Source: an uncultured Arcanobacterium sp. (GTDB lineage: Bacteria > Actinomycetota > Actinomycetes > Actinomycetales > Actinomycetaceae). From it: a DNA stretch of 9,796 nt. A model generated the notes under the pieces. The model saw nothing but the letters and a program-made list of their open reading frames with translations. It made no database searches and was not told the origin of the DNA. The stretch is from the NCBI RefSeq assembly GCF_947253055.1, contig NZ_CAMXYE010000054.1, positions 1 to 9,796 of the forward strand, given 5' to 3'. Each line of letters begins with the position of its first letter. The first letter of the stretch is position 1. Shown piece after piece: positions 1 to 5,967 of the stretch. Made by a program: the position numbers and the translations under genes.

Positions 1-185
1 GGACTTTGCCTTTAGTGAAAAGTGGTGGCTCGCTCCTCGCTTTGAAAGGTGCCCGCGCAGAAGAAGAAATAAAAGCTGCACATACGCAGCTGCGTAAATA
101 TAAGGCGGCTTGGGTAGATGTGCACGACGTAGCTATTTGGGGTGCGGTAGAGGGTACGCGGGTAGTGGAGATTAAAAAGAAGTAG
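1..185 (+). CDS. rsmG: 16S rRNA (guanine-N7) methyltransferase RsmG (GidB), 3' end only
   Basis: RsmG methylates N7 of a guanine in the 530 loop of 16S rRNA using S-adenosylmethionine, and acts in the cytoplasm. The window opens inside the gene; codons are in frame from base 3 and end at TAG 183-185, leaving 60 residues. The visible part starts TLPLVKSGGSLLALKGARAE and ends with EGTRVVEIKKK. This is the classic RsmG C-terminus: a conserved proline-leucine strand, the GG-LLALKG segment, an amphipathic helix, and a final TRVV strand. The SAM-binding core lies outside the window. Position directly upstream of parA in the same direction is the standard actinobacterial order (yidC, jag, rsmG, parA, parB), which supports the call and suggests that oriC lies a few kb left of base 1 (inference). 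The family call is firm; nothing can be said about the intactness of the missing part. Confidence 0.93.
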   Translation, partial: TLPLVKSGGSLLALKGARAEEEIKAAHTQLRKYKAAWVDVHDVAIWGAVEGTRVVEIKKK

Positions 186-189
186 GAAA

Positions 190-214
190 GCGCCGGCAGT
201 ATATAGAGCGGCGC
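190..214 (+). repeat. Short GC-rich hairpin just after rsmG stop
   Basis: GCGCCG (190-195) pairs perfectly with CGGCGC (209-214) around a 13-nt loop, starting 5 bp after the rsmG stop codon. No T-tract follows, so it does not qualify as a standard intrinsic terminator. It may stabilise the rsmG mRNA end or be a weak pause site. Confidence 0.35.
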
Positions 215-258
215 AAGTAAGCACGTCGTCATAAGTAATAATTTCGGAAGTAAGCACG
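215..258 (+). repeat. Direct repeat AAGTAAGCACG, two copies
   Basis: The 11-mer AAGTAAGCACG occurs at 215-225 and again at 248-258, 33 bp apart start to start. The shorter core AAGTAA also occurs at 233-238 and 263-268, so the core appears four times with spacings of 18, 15 and 15 bp. This could be a protein-binding array or a decayed repeat; no known motif is recognised. Confidence 0.5.
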
Positions 259-400
259 CTGGAAGTAAAAAGAGCGCGGAAACTATAAAAATAACGTATT
301 CATTTGTTTATTTAGTAGTTATTTATTCATCATCTCCATTATACCTACAATATATCAGGGAAAAGATTCCGCTCTTTTCGTTTAGTGGGTATATTAAGAG

Positions 401-483
401 TGCCTATATGATGAATAGGGAAGCAGTAAAATTTATCCATTAGTGAAGGCAGAATTGCTTCTCTATTTATTACGATATAGGTA
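401..483 (+). repeat. Imperfect inverted repeat upstream of parA (possible leader hairpin)
   Basis: Outer arms 401-409 and 475-483 pair over 9 positions with one G-T wobble. Inner arms 411-425 and 456-470 pair over 15 positions with two wobbles (413 with 468, 419 with 462). The arms are separated by base 410 on one side and bases 471-474 on the other, and the apical loop is 30 nt. The inner 5' arm is also part of a competing helix: 421-430 (AAGCAGTAAA) pairs with 491-500 (TTTACTGTTT) over 10 positions with one wobble. If transcription starts upstream of 401, two exclusive folds are possible in the parA leader. No known riboswitch class is recognised. Confidence 0.45.
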
Positions 484-566
484 TCGGTACTTTACTGTTT
501 AAGAATTTTTGCTGTTTATTGCAAGATAGTGATTAGATAGGCTCGAAGTAGGGAAAGCAGGATTTT

Positions 567-1547
567 ATGCAAAACATAGATGGGCAAACGGGTGCAGTAG
601 AGTCTAGTGGCTTATCGAATGTGGATAATACGGAAAACGAAGATTTTCTGGAAACCCTGCTACAAGATTCTCCCCTAGGTGCTGCTCTCGCGCGCGACCG
701 AAAAGTGATGCAAGAAGTAGCTGCTTCTCCTTTTCCGCGCCCTGCTATACCCCGAGTAATTACGGTGGCAAATCAAAAAGGTGGTGTAGGTAAAACTACT
801 ACAGCGGTAAATATTGCAGCAGCACTCGCAAAAGGCGGACTACAAGTACTTGTAATAGATGGCGATCCCCAAGGTAATGCTTCTACTGCACTTGGGGCTG
901 ATAAAAACGCGGAAGTTTCTACCCTTTATAACGTATTGCAGGGAGAAGTTGATATTGCGCAGGTAGTGCAGATATGCCCAGAGTTACGTAACTTGCAAGT
1001 GGTTCCCGCGAATATGGATTTATCTTTATTAGAATTTGAATTAGCTAATTCTGAGCAACGCGAATTTCGTATGCAAAAAGCGGTGCAAGATTATTTAGAT
1101 GTTTCACGTGAAACATCTGCTGCGCCAGATTATATTATTATCGATTGTCCGCCTTCTTTAGGCTTATTAACCATTAATGCATTAGTGGCAGCAAAAGAAA
1201 TTCTTATTCCAATTCAAACTGAATACTATGCTTTGGAAGGATTGACGCAACTATTAAAAACCATAGGGCGGGTACGAGAGGCTCTACAAGCAGAAGTACA
1301 GATATCCACGATTTTACTTACGATGTTTGATAGGCGTACTAATCTTTCGCAAGAAGTAGCTGCAGAGGTGCGGGCGTATTTTCCTCAAGAAACCTTAAAT
1401 ATAGAGATTCCGCGCAATATTCGAATTTCCGAAGCACCTAGTTTTCAGCAGAGTGTAATTACTTATGATGAGAGATCTTCTGGAGCGATAGCTTATATGG
1501 CTGCTGCAAAAGAAATAGCCGAGCGAGCAAATCAAGTAGAAAACTAA
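567..1547 (+). CDS. parA: Chromosome-partitioning ATPase ParA (Soj-like)
   Basis: ParA is a dimerising, DNA-binding ATPase that works with ParB to move and position replication origins; in actinobacteria it can be anchored at the cell pole. At 326 aa it has a non-conserved N-terminal extension (about 1-62), common in actinobacterial orthologues. It then shows the deviant Walker A motif KGGVGKTT (71-78), the second ATPase motif DGDPQGN (98-104), and a Walker B strand IIIDCPPS (190-197). Its C-terminal SEAPSFQQSV (288-297) is typical of the family. A parS site is encoded in the variable loop before Walker B (VSRET, 179-183). The ATG at 567 follows purine-rich AGGGA (550-554) and AGGA (559-562). 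parB starts 115 bp downstream, probably in the same operon. The stop codon sits in a 12-bp tandem repeat that supplies two further in-frame stops. Confidence 0.97.
   Translation: MQNIDGQTGAVESSGLSNVDNTENEDFLETLLQDSPLGAALARDRKVMQEVAASPFPRPAIPRVITVANQKGGVGKTTTAVNIAAALAKGGLQVLVIDGDPQGNASTALGADKNAEVSTLYNVLQGEVDIAQVVQICPELRNLQVVPANMDLSLLEFELANSEQREFRMQKAVQDYLDVSRETSAAPDYIIIDCPPSLGLLTINALVAAKEILIPIQTEYYALEGLTQLLKTIGRVREALQAEVQISTILLTMFDRRTNLSQEVAAEVRAYFPQETLNIEIPRNIRISEAPSFQQSVITYDERSSGAIAYMAAAKEIAERANQVEN
1097..1118. promoter_or_regulatory. parS: parS centromere site within parA (perfect palindrome)
   Basis: Bases 1100-1115 read TGTTTCACGTGAAACA, identical to the widely conserved bacterial parS consensus. 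The palindrome extends without mismatch to 22 bp (1097-1118). ParB binds parS as a dimer, loads CTP, closes into a clamp and spreads along neighbouring DNA. In parA it codes for VSRET in a loop just before Walker B, where the protein tolerates variation. Presence next to parA and parB near the origin is expected. Confidence 0.95.
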
Positions 1548-1572
1548 GTAGAAAACTAAGTAGAAAACTAAG
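1534..1572 (+). repeat. 12-bp tandem repeat across the parA stop codon
   Basis: Three exact copies of AAGTAGAAAACT (1534-1545, 1546-1557, 1558-1569) plus a partial AAG. The unit equals four codons, so the parA ending Val-Glu-Asn-stop is repeated in frame: stop at 1545-1547, then VEN-stop twice more. Slippage here would change the number of stops but not the ParA protein. Confidence 0.9.
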
Positions 1573-1648
1573 CGAAAAAAGTAAATAAAAAGTAGTTAGA
1601 ATTTAATTGGCGAAAGATATTAATTTAGTTGCTTTTGTTGAATAATTT

Positions 1649-1654
1649 GAGGGG
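1649..1654 (+). promoter_or_regulatory. parB ribosome binding site
   Basis: GAGGGG lies 8 nt before the parB ATG at 1663. An earlier ATG at 1655 runs into a TGA after three codons, so the 1663 start is preferred. The MREKRRGLGRG start of the product also fits the family. Confidence 0.75.
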
Positions 1655-1662
1655 ATGAAACG

Positions 1663-2868
1663 ATGAGAGAAAAACGGCGTGGATTAGGGCGAGGAATCGG
1701 CGCTTTGATTCCTGATTCTCAAGGTGAAAAAGAAAGTCCAATTGACGTATTTTTTAGCTCGGCACGTCCCGCTGCTTCGGCAAATACTGCTACAGAAGGT
1801 ATCACAGTAAAAAATAGTGCCGGTAAAAATACTGGTGGAGCAGCTAAAAACAAGGTTAGTGAAAATGACGCTCCCGATATTTCTGTAACTGGGGATAAAA
1901 AGTCGGTAAAGAAAGCCGCAAGCGGTAAAAAGAAAACGAATGAAGTGAGTGCCGCGCAGACAGGTGCAGCTAGCGCAGAAAAAGCACGAAAAGTTTCGAA
2001 AAAGTACAAGAATGTTTCACGTGAAACGGATACTTCCCAAGATTTAGTGCCAGTGCCGGGAGCTACTTACGGAGAAATTGCTTTAGATCAGATAATTCCA
2101 AACACAAAACAGCCTCGGCAAGTTTTTGATGAAGATGAATTAGACGAATTAGCGCTTTCCATAAAAGAAGTAGGAGTATTACAGCCAATAGTAGTGCGCC
2201 CCTTGGCAGAGAGAGATGCCAGCCATCCGCAAGCACGCTATGAATTAATTATGGGTGAGCGGCGCTGGCGCGCTTCGTTAAAAGCAGGGAAGAAGACTGT
2301 GCCGGCAATTGTGCGCCATACCGAGGATGCAGACTTATTGCGAGATGCATTATTGGAGAATTTGCATCGGGCACAGTTGAATCCTTTGGAAGAGGCAGCA
2401 GCTTATCAACAGTTATTAGATGATTTCCAATGCACACAAGAGGAACTATCGAAACGAATTGCGAAATCTCGCCCCCAGATTTCAAATACCTTGCGGCTTT
2501 TGAAGTTGCCACCTTTGGTGCAGCGGCGGGTAGCGGCAGGGGTGCTTTCAGCTGGGCATGCCCGAGCACTTTTAGGGTTGAACGATCCGGCTGCTATGGA
2601 GCGTTTAGCGCAGCAAATAGTAGCGGAAGGCTTGTCAGTCCGAGCTACGGAAGAAAAAGTTACCTTAAGTGGTGAAGAAAAGTTAGTTACACCGCGGCGT
2701 CCACAGCAAGTTGATCCAGAGCTGGCTACTTGGGCGCAAGAATTAGGCGATTACTTAGATACAAGAGTAAAGATTGTGCAAGGAATACGAAAAGGGAAAA
2801 TAACTATAGAATTCGCTTCTGTTGAAGATTTACAGCGGATTTTAGAGATTATTGGCGCAGGAAAATAA
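1663..2868 (+). CDS. parB: Chromosome-partitioning protein ParB (CTP-dependent DNA clamp)
   Basis: ParB binds parS, hydrolyses CTP, slides on DNA and, with ParA and SMC, segregates and organises the origin region. The 401-aa product has the N-terminal ParA-contact segment KRRGLGRGIGALIP (4-17). A low-complexity Lys/Ala/Ser linker follows (about 35-125), longer than in compact ParBs. The ParB/Spo0J nuclease-like fold follows, with QPR (150-152), the CTP-contacting GERRWRAS (198-205) and ENLHRAQLNPLEEA (232-245). The helix-turn-helix is around 257-283 (TQEELSKRIAKSRPQIS, 258-274), and the C-terminal dimerisation domain spans about 350-401. A parS-like site is encoded in the linker (VSRET, 118-122). 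The gene is convergent with trxB across a strong bidirectional terminator. Confidence 0.97.
   Translation: MREKRRGLGRGIGALIPDSQGEKESPIDVFFSSARPAASANTATEGITVKNSAGKNTGGAAKNKVSENDAPDISVTGDKKSVKKAASGKKKTNEVSAAQTGAASAEKARKVSKKYKNVSRETDTSQDLVPVPGATYGEIALDQIIPNTKQPRQVFDEDELDELALSIKEVGVLQPIVVRPLAERDASHPQARYELIMGERRWRASLKAGKKTVPAIVRHTEDADLLRDALLENLHRAQLNPLEEAAAYQQLLDDFQCTQEELSKRIAKSRPQISNTLRLLKLPPLVQRRVAAGVLSAGHARALLGLNDPAAMERLAQQIVAEGLSVRATEEKVTLSGEEKLVTPRRPQQVDPELATWAQELGDYLDTRVKIVQGIRKGKITIEFASVEDLQRILEIIGAGK
2013..2028. promoter_or_regulatory. parS: parS site within parB (one flank base off consensus)
   Basis: TGTTTCACGTGAAACG differs from the consensus only in the last base, and the 14-bp core palindrome GTTTCACGTGAAAC (2014-2027) is intact. 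It lies in the linker-coding part of parB and is read as VSRET in the same frame as the copy in parA. The intact core should still bind ParB; whether it nucleates a clamp as efficiently as the perfect site is unknown. Confidence 0.9.
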
Positions 2869-2891
2869 AACCAGCAATAGAAGCCAAAGAG

Positions 2892-2925
2892 AAAAGCGGG
2901 ATAGTGTTATTACTATCCCGCTTTT
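2892..2925. terminator. Bidirectional intrinsic terminator between parB and trxB
   Basis: AAAAGCGGGATAGT (2892-2905) pairs perfectly over 14 bp with ACTATCCCGCTTTT (2912-2925) around a 6-nt loop. The GC-rich stem core is flanked by an A-tract on one side and a T-tract on the other, so it can end transcripts from both directions. It starts 23 bp after the parB stop and 14 bp beyond the trxB stop. Confidence 0.92.
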
Positions 2926-2939
2926 ACTGGTTAGCTAGC

Positions 2940-3875
2940 CTATTTAGCTGCTATATCTGCTAAATAATTCTCAGCATCTAAAGCAGCTTTACAGCCACTG
3001 CCAGCTGCCGTGACGGCTTGCCGATAGTGACTATCTACGACGTCGCCGCAAGCAAAAACTCCAGGCAAATTAGTCTTTGTAGTGGGGTGTTCTACTTTTA
3101 TATAGCCTTTTTCATCGGTATCAATTTCACTCGCTACCACTTTGGAACGTGGTTCATGCCCAATAGCTACGAAAAGTCCCGCCACCTTCAGTTCAGAGAG
3201 TTCTCCCGTCTGGGTATCCTTTAAGATCAGTGACTCCAGCGCATCTTCTCCGTTTATTTTTTCTACTACGGAATTCCAGTGCATTTCTACTTCATCTTTT
3301 GCTAGAAGCCTATCTGCCATTATCTGCGAGGCGCGCAGAGCATCGCGTCGGTGAATTACATGCACCTTTTTAGCAAATTTTGCGAGGAAAAGTGCTTCCG
3401 TGACTGCTGAATCTCCTCCACCGATTACAGCGATTTCTCGATCTTTGAAGAAGAATCCATCGCAGGTGGCGCAGTAAGAAACACCTTTTCCAGTCAGGTT
3501 AGCTTCATTTTCTAATCCGAGCTTGCGATAGGCAGAGCCGAGAGCCAGAATAACTGTCTTTGCCTTATAAGAAGCAGATTCCGTTTTTATAGTTTTTACA
3601 TCGCCAGAGAGAGAAAATTCGCTGGCGTCTTCGTATTTGACTTCCGCCCCAAACTTTTTAGCTTGCTTCTCCATATTGTCCATGAGTTCGGGCCCCATGA
3701 CGCCATTTTCCCAACCGGGGAAGTTTTCCACTTCGGTGGTAGTCATAAGCGCGCCACCTGCATCTAAAGCTCCGGCAATTACTAAGGTGCTGTGCCCGGC
3801 GCGGGCGCTATAAATCGCCGCCGTCCAGCCAGCTGGGCCAGAGCCCACAATTAAAACATCATAAATATCAGCCAT
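2940..3875 (-). CDS. trxB: Thioredoxin-disulfide reductase
   Basis: This cytoplasmic FAD enzyme reduces thioredoxin with NADPH. The 311-aa length is typical of the low-molecular-weight bacterial form. Motifs in order: FAD-binding GSGPAG (11-16), the redox-active CATC (Cys135, Cys138) in VSYCATCDG, NADPH-binding GGGDSA (152-157), the 2'-phosphate-binding HRRDALRAS (175-183), and the second FAD motif GVFACGDVVD (272-281), followed by YRQAVTAAGSG. All catalytic residues are present. The ATG (3873-3875) has GGAG (3883-3886) 7 nt upstream. It is the last gene of the probable minus-strand operon, 38 bp after the pseudokinase gene. A thioredoxin gene often follows trxB in actinobacteria, but here the next gene is the convergent parB, so any trxA must be elsewhere. 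Confidence 0.97.
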   Translation of the reverse strand: MADIYDVLIVGSGPAGWTAAIYSARAGHSTLVIAGALDAGGALMTTTEVENFPGWENGVMGPELMDNMEKQAKKFGAEVKYEDASEFSLSGDVKTIKTESASYKAKTVILALGSAYRKLGLENEANLTGKGVSYCATCDGFFFKDREIAVIGGGDSAVTEALFLAKFAKKVHVIHRRDALRASQIMADRLLAKDEVEMHWNSVVEKINGEDALESLILKDTQTGELSELKVAGLFVAIGHEPRSKVVASEIDTDEKGYIKVEHPTTKTNLPGVFACGDVVDSHYRQAVTAAGSGCKAALDAENYLADIAAK

Positions 3876-3913
3876 TTTCTTTCTCCATCACTTTCTTGGC
3901 ATTGTCTGGGCAC

Positions 3914-5848
3914 TTATTTGACTGTAATTTCCGAAATTACGGCTCGATTCATTCCTTCTTCGTCTACTGGCAGAGAATCGATCCATAAAATGAATTCATC
4001 GGTTACTACTGGTTTCTTTGCTTGTAAATGCGTCTTTTCTGAAATAGCACTACTACTTACAAGCGTACCGCTTTCGGCATCCGCACTCGGAGGAAGCATC
4101 CATTTAATACTTCCACCTTCTCCGCGTACAGTCACGGTAATTTCACTAAGAGCAGTTTTTTCTTTTAATTTTACTGCTATTCCTATTTTATCATTATTGT
4201 ATATAGAATTATTCTGGTACCACCAGGTGTACCAGGCAGTTTCCGGATCTCCGTCGATTGCTTTCGTTATTTCTTTTACCAGACGCTCGGTGGAGCTATT
4301 AGCTGTTTCCAGCGTCTGCGGATCTTCTGCCACTACTTTTGCACTGGAAATTTGCGGGGCTACCTGCGGAAAGTTTTCTGCTTCCGAGCTCCCGGCTGTA
4401 CCGTTTTTACCTTCGTCCGTGGGTATAGATACCGGACTTAATGGCCGCAACAGGGCAAAAAGGCAGATAGCAAAAATGGCAATCCCGGCTAGTAGCATTC
4501 CCCAAAAAAGTCCGCGTGAACGACGACGCGTGTGGGTATCGCCGCTATGCGTATTGGCATTGTCTTGGCGTACGTTGGCATCGCTATCGTGCGCGCTGGC
4601 ATCGCTGCCTGTAGCAGCTTCTGTATTATGAAGAGATTGCGCCTTTGTACCATCCGGTAAATCGGTGTTTGCATACGGAGTCAACTGTGCAGAGGTTGCG
4701 GGCGGTGCCGCTTTACTGGGAGTATTTCTTAGTTTTGGCCACACAAAAGGTGGACGAGAATTTTCAGATAGCGCTTCTTCTGTGTTTTCTGAGCCTGCGC
4801 CAGAATTTTGGTCAGGAGAGTTCTGGATAATTGAGTCTGCGGCACCCGAGTTTGAAGTAACTAAGTCTGGGGTAGCTAAACCTGAAACATCCGAGTCCAC
4901 TTCTTCCAGTTCTGCCATTTCTTCCACTTCTGCTGCTGGATTTGGATCAGGAGCGGGATCAGTATTGGGATCAGTATTGGGATCAGGAACGGAATCAGTA
5001 TTTTCTGCAGATAGATCTTGCGCACTTACCGGTAAATCTTGTGCACTTAAAAGCGGAAAAGCAGTATGCAAGCGGGTGTGTGGATTTGGAAGTGCCGTAA
5101 AATCAATTTCTCCCCACGGAGCTAGCCGCCGCAAAAAATCTCCGGCTGATGCGGGCCCTTGCCCGCTTGCCTCTGCTTGCAACAAATCGAAAAGAGCTGC
5201 CGGTAAATTCGGTAAGCTAAGCGCTTTTTGCAGCACCGAATCGTGGCTAGCTGGGTCTTCCGGGAAATCTTCTCCTTGAAGCAAAGCTGCAAGAAAAATT
5301 ACCAAACCGCGCGCTTCTGCTCGATCTAGCTCGAGAGGGCTGCGCTGCAAATCTACCTGTGCCAAAGCGGCGCGAATTCCGATGCCGTCAATCAGCACTT
5401 CTCCTGAATCAGGCAAATAAATACTGCGTGCCTGCAGTTGCAAATCTCGAATTCCGAAATCTCCGGCTGCCTGTATTCCGGCAGCTACTTGCCCCATAAT
5501 TGCCATAGTCGAGGCAGGATCTAAGGGGCCTTTTTCCAGATAAGATTTCAGGCGCTCGCCGGTAGGAATTTCCGTAAAAATTATGGCACTTTCTGCGTCA
5601 TCGTGTATCGCCACTACCGCAATATGCTGTGCCGGATCGAGCAAGGCAGCTCGGCGTGCGGCATCAATAACTTGGGGGCGCTGCGTTAGTTTCAGATCGA
5701 TGACGATAGCGCGCAGTTGCCGGGAAAGTACCGTATCAGTGGCTTGCCAAGTAGTAGTGCCAAAAGACGAAAATTCTTCGAGAGAAAGTGAATCTAGCGT
5801 GAAACGATCAGCAATGGGGGTTTTCCCAGAGAGATACGAATTTTCCAA
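3914..5848 (-). CDS. Membrane-anchored pseudokinase with discoidin-like ectodomain (MurJ-partner module)
   Basis: The 644-aa product is laid out as kinase-like domain (about 12-245), acidic Pro/Asp/Ser-rich linker (250-440), basic stop-transfer RRRSRG (441-446), one membrane helix (about 446-467), then an outside domain (about 510-644) with AIDGDPETAW (530-539), typical of F5/8-type C or NPCBM-like sugar-binding folds. The kinase fold looks degenerate: the beta-3 lysine appears replaced (RAIVIDL, 46-52), the catalytic loop reads GIRDLQLQARSIYL (132-145), and DFG reads DGI (154-156). In M. tuberculosis the equivalent pseudokinase and ectodomain are fused to the lipid II flippase MurJ (MviN), and the phosphorylated pseudokinase recruits FhaA. 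Here no flippase domain is present. A role in peptidoglycan synthesis control is therefore inference. Translation starts at TTG (5846-5848); there is no nearby ATG in frame. Confidence 0.82.
   Translation of the reverse strand: MENSYLSGKTPIADRFTLDSLSLEEFSSFGTTTWQATDTVLSRQLRAIVIDLKLTQRPQVIDAARRAALLDPAQHIAVVAIHDDAESAIIFTEIPTGERLKSYLEKGPLDPASTMAIMGQVAAGIQAAGDFGIRDLQLQARSIYLPDSGEVLIDGIGIRAALAQVDLQRSPLELDRAEARGLVIFLAALLQGEDFPEDPASHDSVLQKALSLPNLPAALFDLLQAEASGQGPASAGDFLRRLAPWGEIDFTALPNPHTRLHTAFPLLSAQDLPVSAQDLSAENTDSVPDPNTDPNTDPAPDPNPAAEVEEMAELEEVDSDVSGLATPDLVTSNSGAADSIIQNSPDQNSGAGSENTEEALSENSRPPFVWPKLRNTPSKAAPPATSAQLTPYANTDLPDGTKAQSLHNTEAATGSDASAHDSDANVRQDNANTHSGDTHTRRRSRGLFWGMLLAGIAIFAICLFALLRPLSPVSIPTDEGKNGTAGSSEAENFPQVAPQISSAKVVAEDPQTLETANSSTERLVKEITKAIDGDPETAWYTWWYQNNSIYNNDKIGIAVKLKEKTALSEITVTVRGEGGSIKWMLPPSADAESGTLVSSSAISEKTHLQAKKPVVTDEFILWIDSLPVDEEGMNRAVISEITVK
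4944..5003 (-). repeat. 12-bp tandem repeat in pseudokinase linker
   Basis: Five 12-bp units run from 4944 to 5003: on the plus strand GGATCAGGAGCG, GGATCAGTATTG twice, GGATCAGGAACG and GAATCAGTATTT. They encode the Asp-Pro-Asn-Thr-like segment (about residues 285-304) of the cytoplasmic linker. Unit gain or loss keeps the frame. Confidence 0.85.
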
Positions 5849-5854
5849 AATTTT

Positions 5855-5859
5855 CCCTT
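5855..5859 (-). promoter_or_regulatory. Ribosome binding site fixing a TTG start for the pseudokinase
   Basis: On the minus strand AAGGG lies 6 nt before TTG at 5848-5846. An in-frame TAG at 5861-5863 lies just upstream, and the first internal Met codon is over 110 codons downstream, so TTG is the best start. Confidence 0.65.
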
Positions 5860-5938
5860 TCTAATCATTTCGATGAGTACAACGTGCTACCTGCCAATAC
5901 GCTCTGCGCCAGGAGACTCTGCTAGCACATTTTACGCC

Positions 5939-5967
5939 AATACACTACTGGTAGATATTTACGTCAA
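5939..5967 (-). promoter_or_regulatory. Possible internal promoter for pseudokinase-trxB
   Basis: On the minus strand TTGACG (5967-5962), overlapping the DUF6049 stop codon, is followed after 17 bp by TGTATT (5944-5939). This is 5/6 and 4/6 to the sigma-70-type consensus. It lies in the 115-bp gap before the pseudokinase gene. Chance matches of this quality are common in such DNA. Confidence 0.25.

Larger units (their letters stand above)
186..566. other. rsmG-parA intergenic region, AT-rich, with several inverted repeats
   Basis: This 381-bp gap holds no convincing gene. The in-frame stretch after rsmG (about 208-443) has no good start codon or Shine-Dalgarno sequence. It contains a small GC stem after the rsmG stop (190-195 with 209-214), a repeated AAGTAAGCACG, a long-range inverted repeat (268-281 with 367-378), a larger imperfect hairpin (401-483), and an alternative pairing arm at 491-500. 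Promoter-like A/T hexamers such as TACAAT and TATATT occur, but none has a good -35 partner at 16-18 bp, so no parA promoter is called. It most likely holds the parA promoter and leader. Confidence 0.6.

Noticed and set aside
190..214. Hairpin after rsmG as an intrinsic terminator
   Set aside because: No T-tract follows and the stem is only 6 bp, so it is kept only as a weak hairpin.
12..257. 81-codon open frame on the minus strand
   Set aside because: It is antisense to the rsmG 3' end and the gap after it, with no ribosome binding site and no recognisable protein features.
433..441. DnaA-box-like TTATCCATT upstream of parA
   Set aside because: Two mismatches to TTATCCACA and no cluster of further boxes. 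The origin is expected outside the window, near dnaA and rpmH.
208..445. About 78 stop-free codons after rsmG, in the rsmG frame
   Set aside because: There is no good start codon or ribosome binding site until near its end, and the translation is low-complexity. Two stops separate it from rsmG.
2249..2675. Frames overlapping parB on both strands (2249-2569 minus, 2430-2675 plus)
   Set aside because: They are shadows of parB, whose CTP-binding and HTH motifs occupy exactly this stretch.
3918..5279. Long plus-strand open frames (3918-4631 and 4665-5279) antisense to the pseudokinase gene
   Set aside because: Their translations are Ser/Ala/Cys-rich mirror products of the codon bias and repeats on the real strand. 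The minus-strand frame has clear domains.
5790..5808. GCGTGAAACG resembling half of parS
   Set aside because: Only one arm is present; the other half does not match, so no ParB dimer site is formed.
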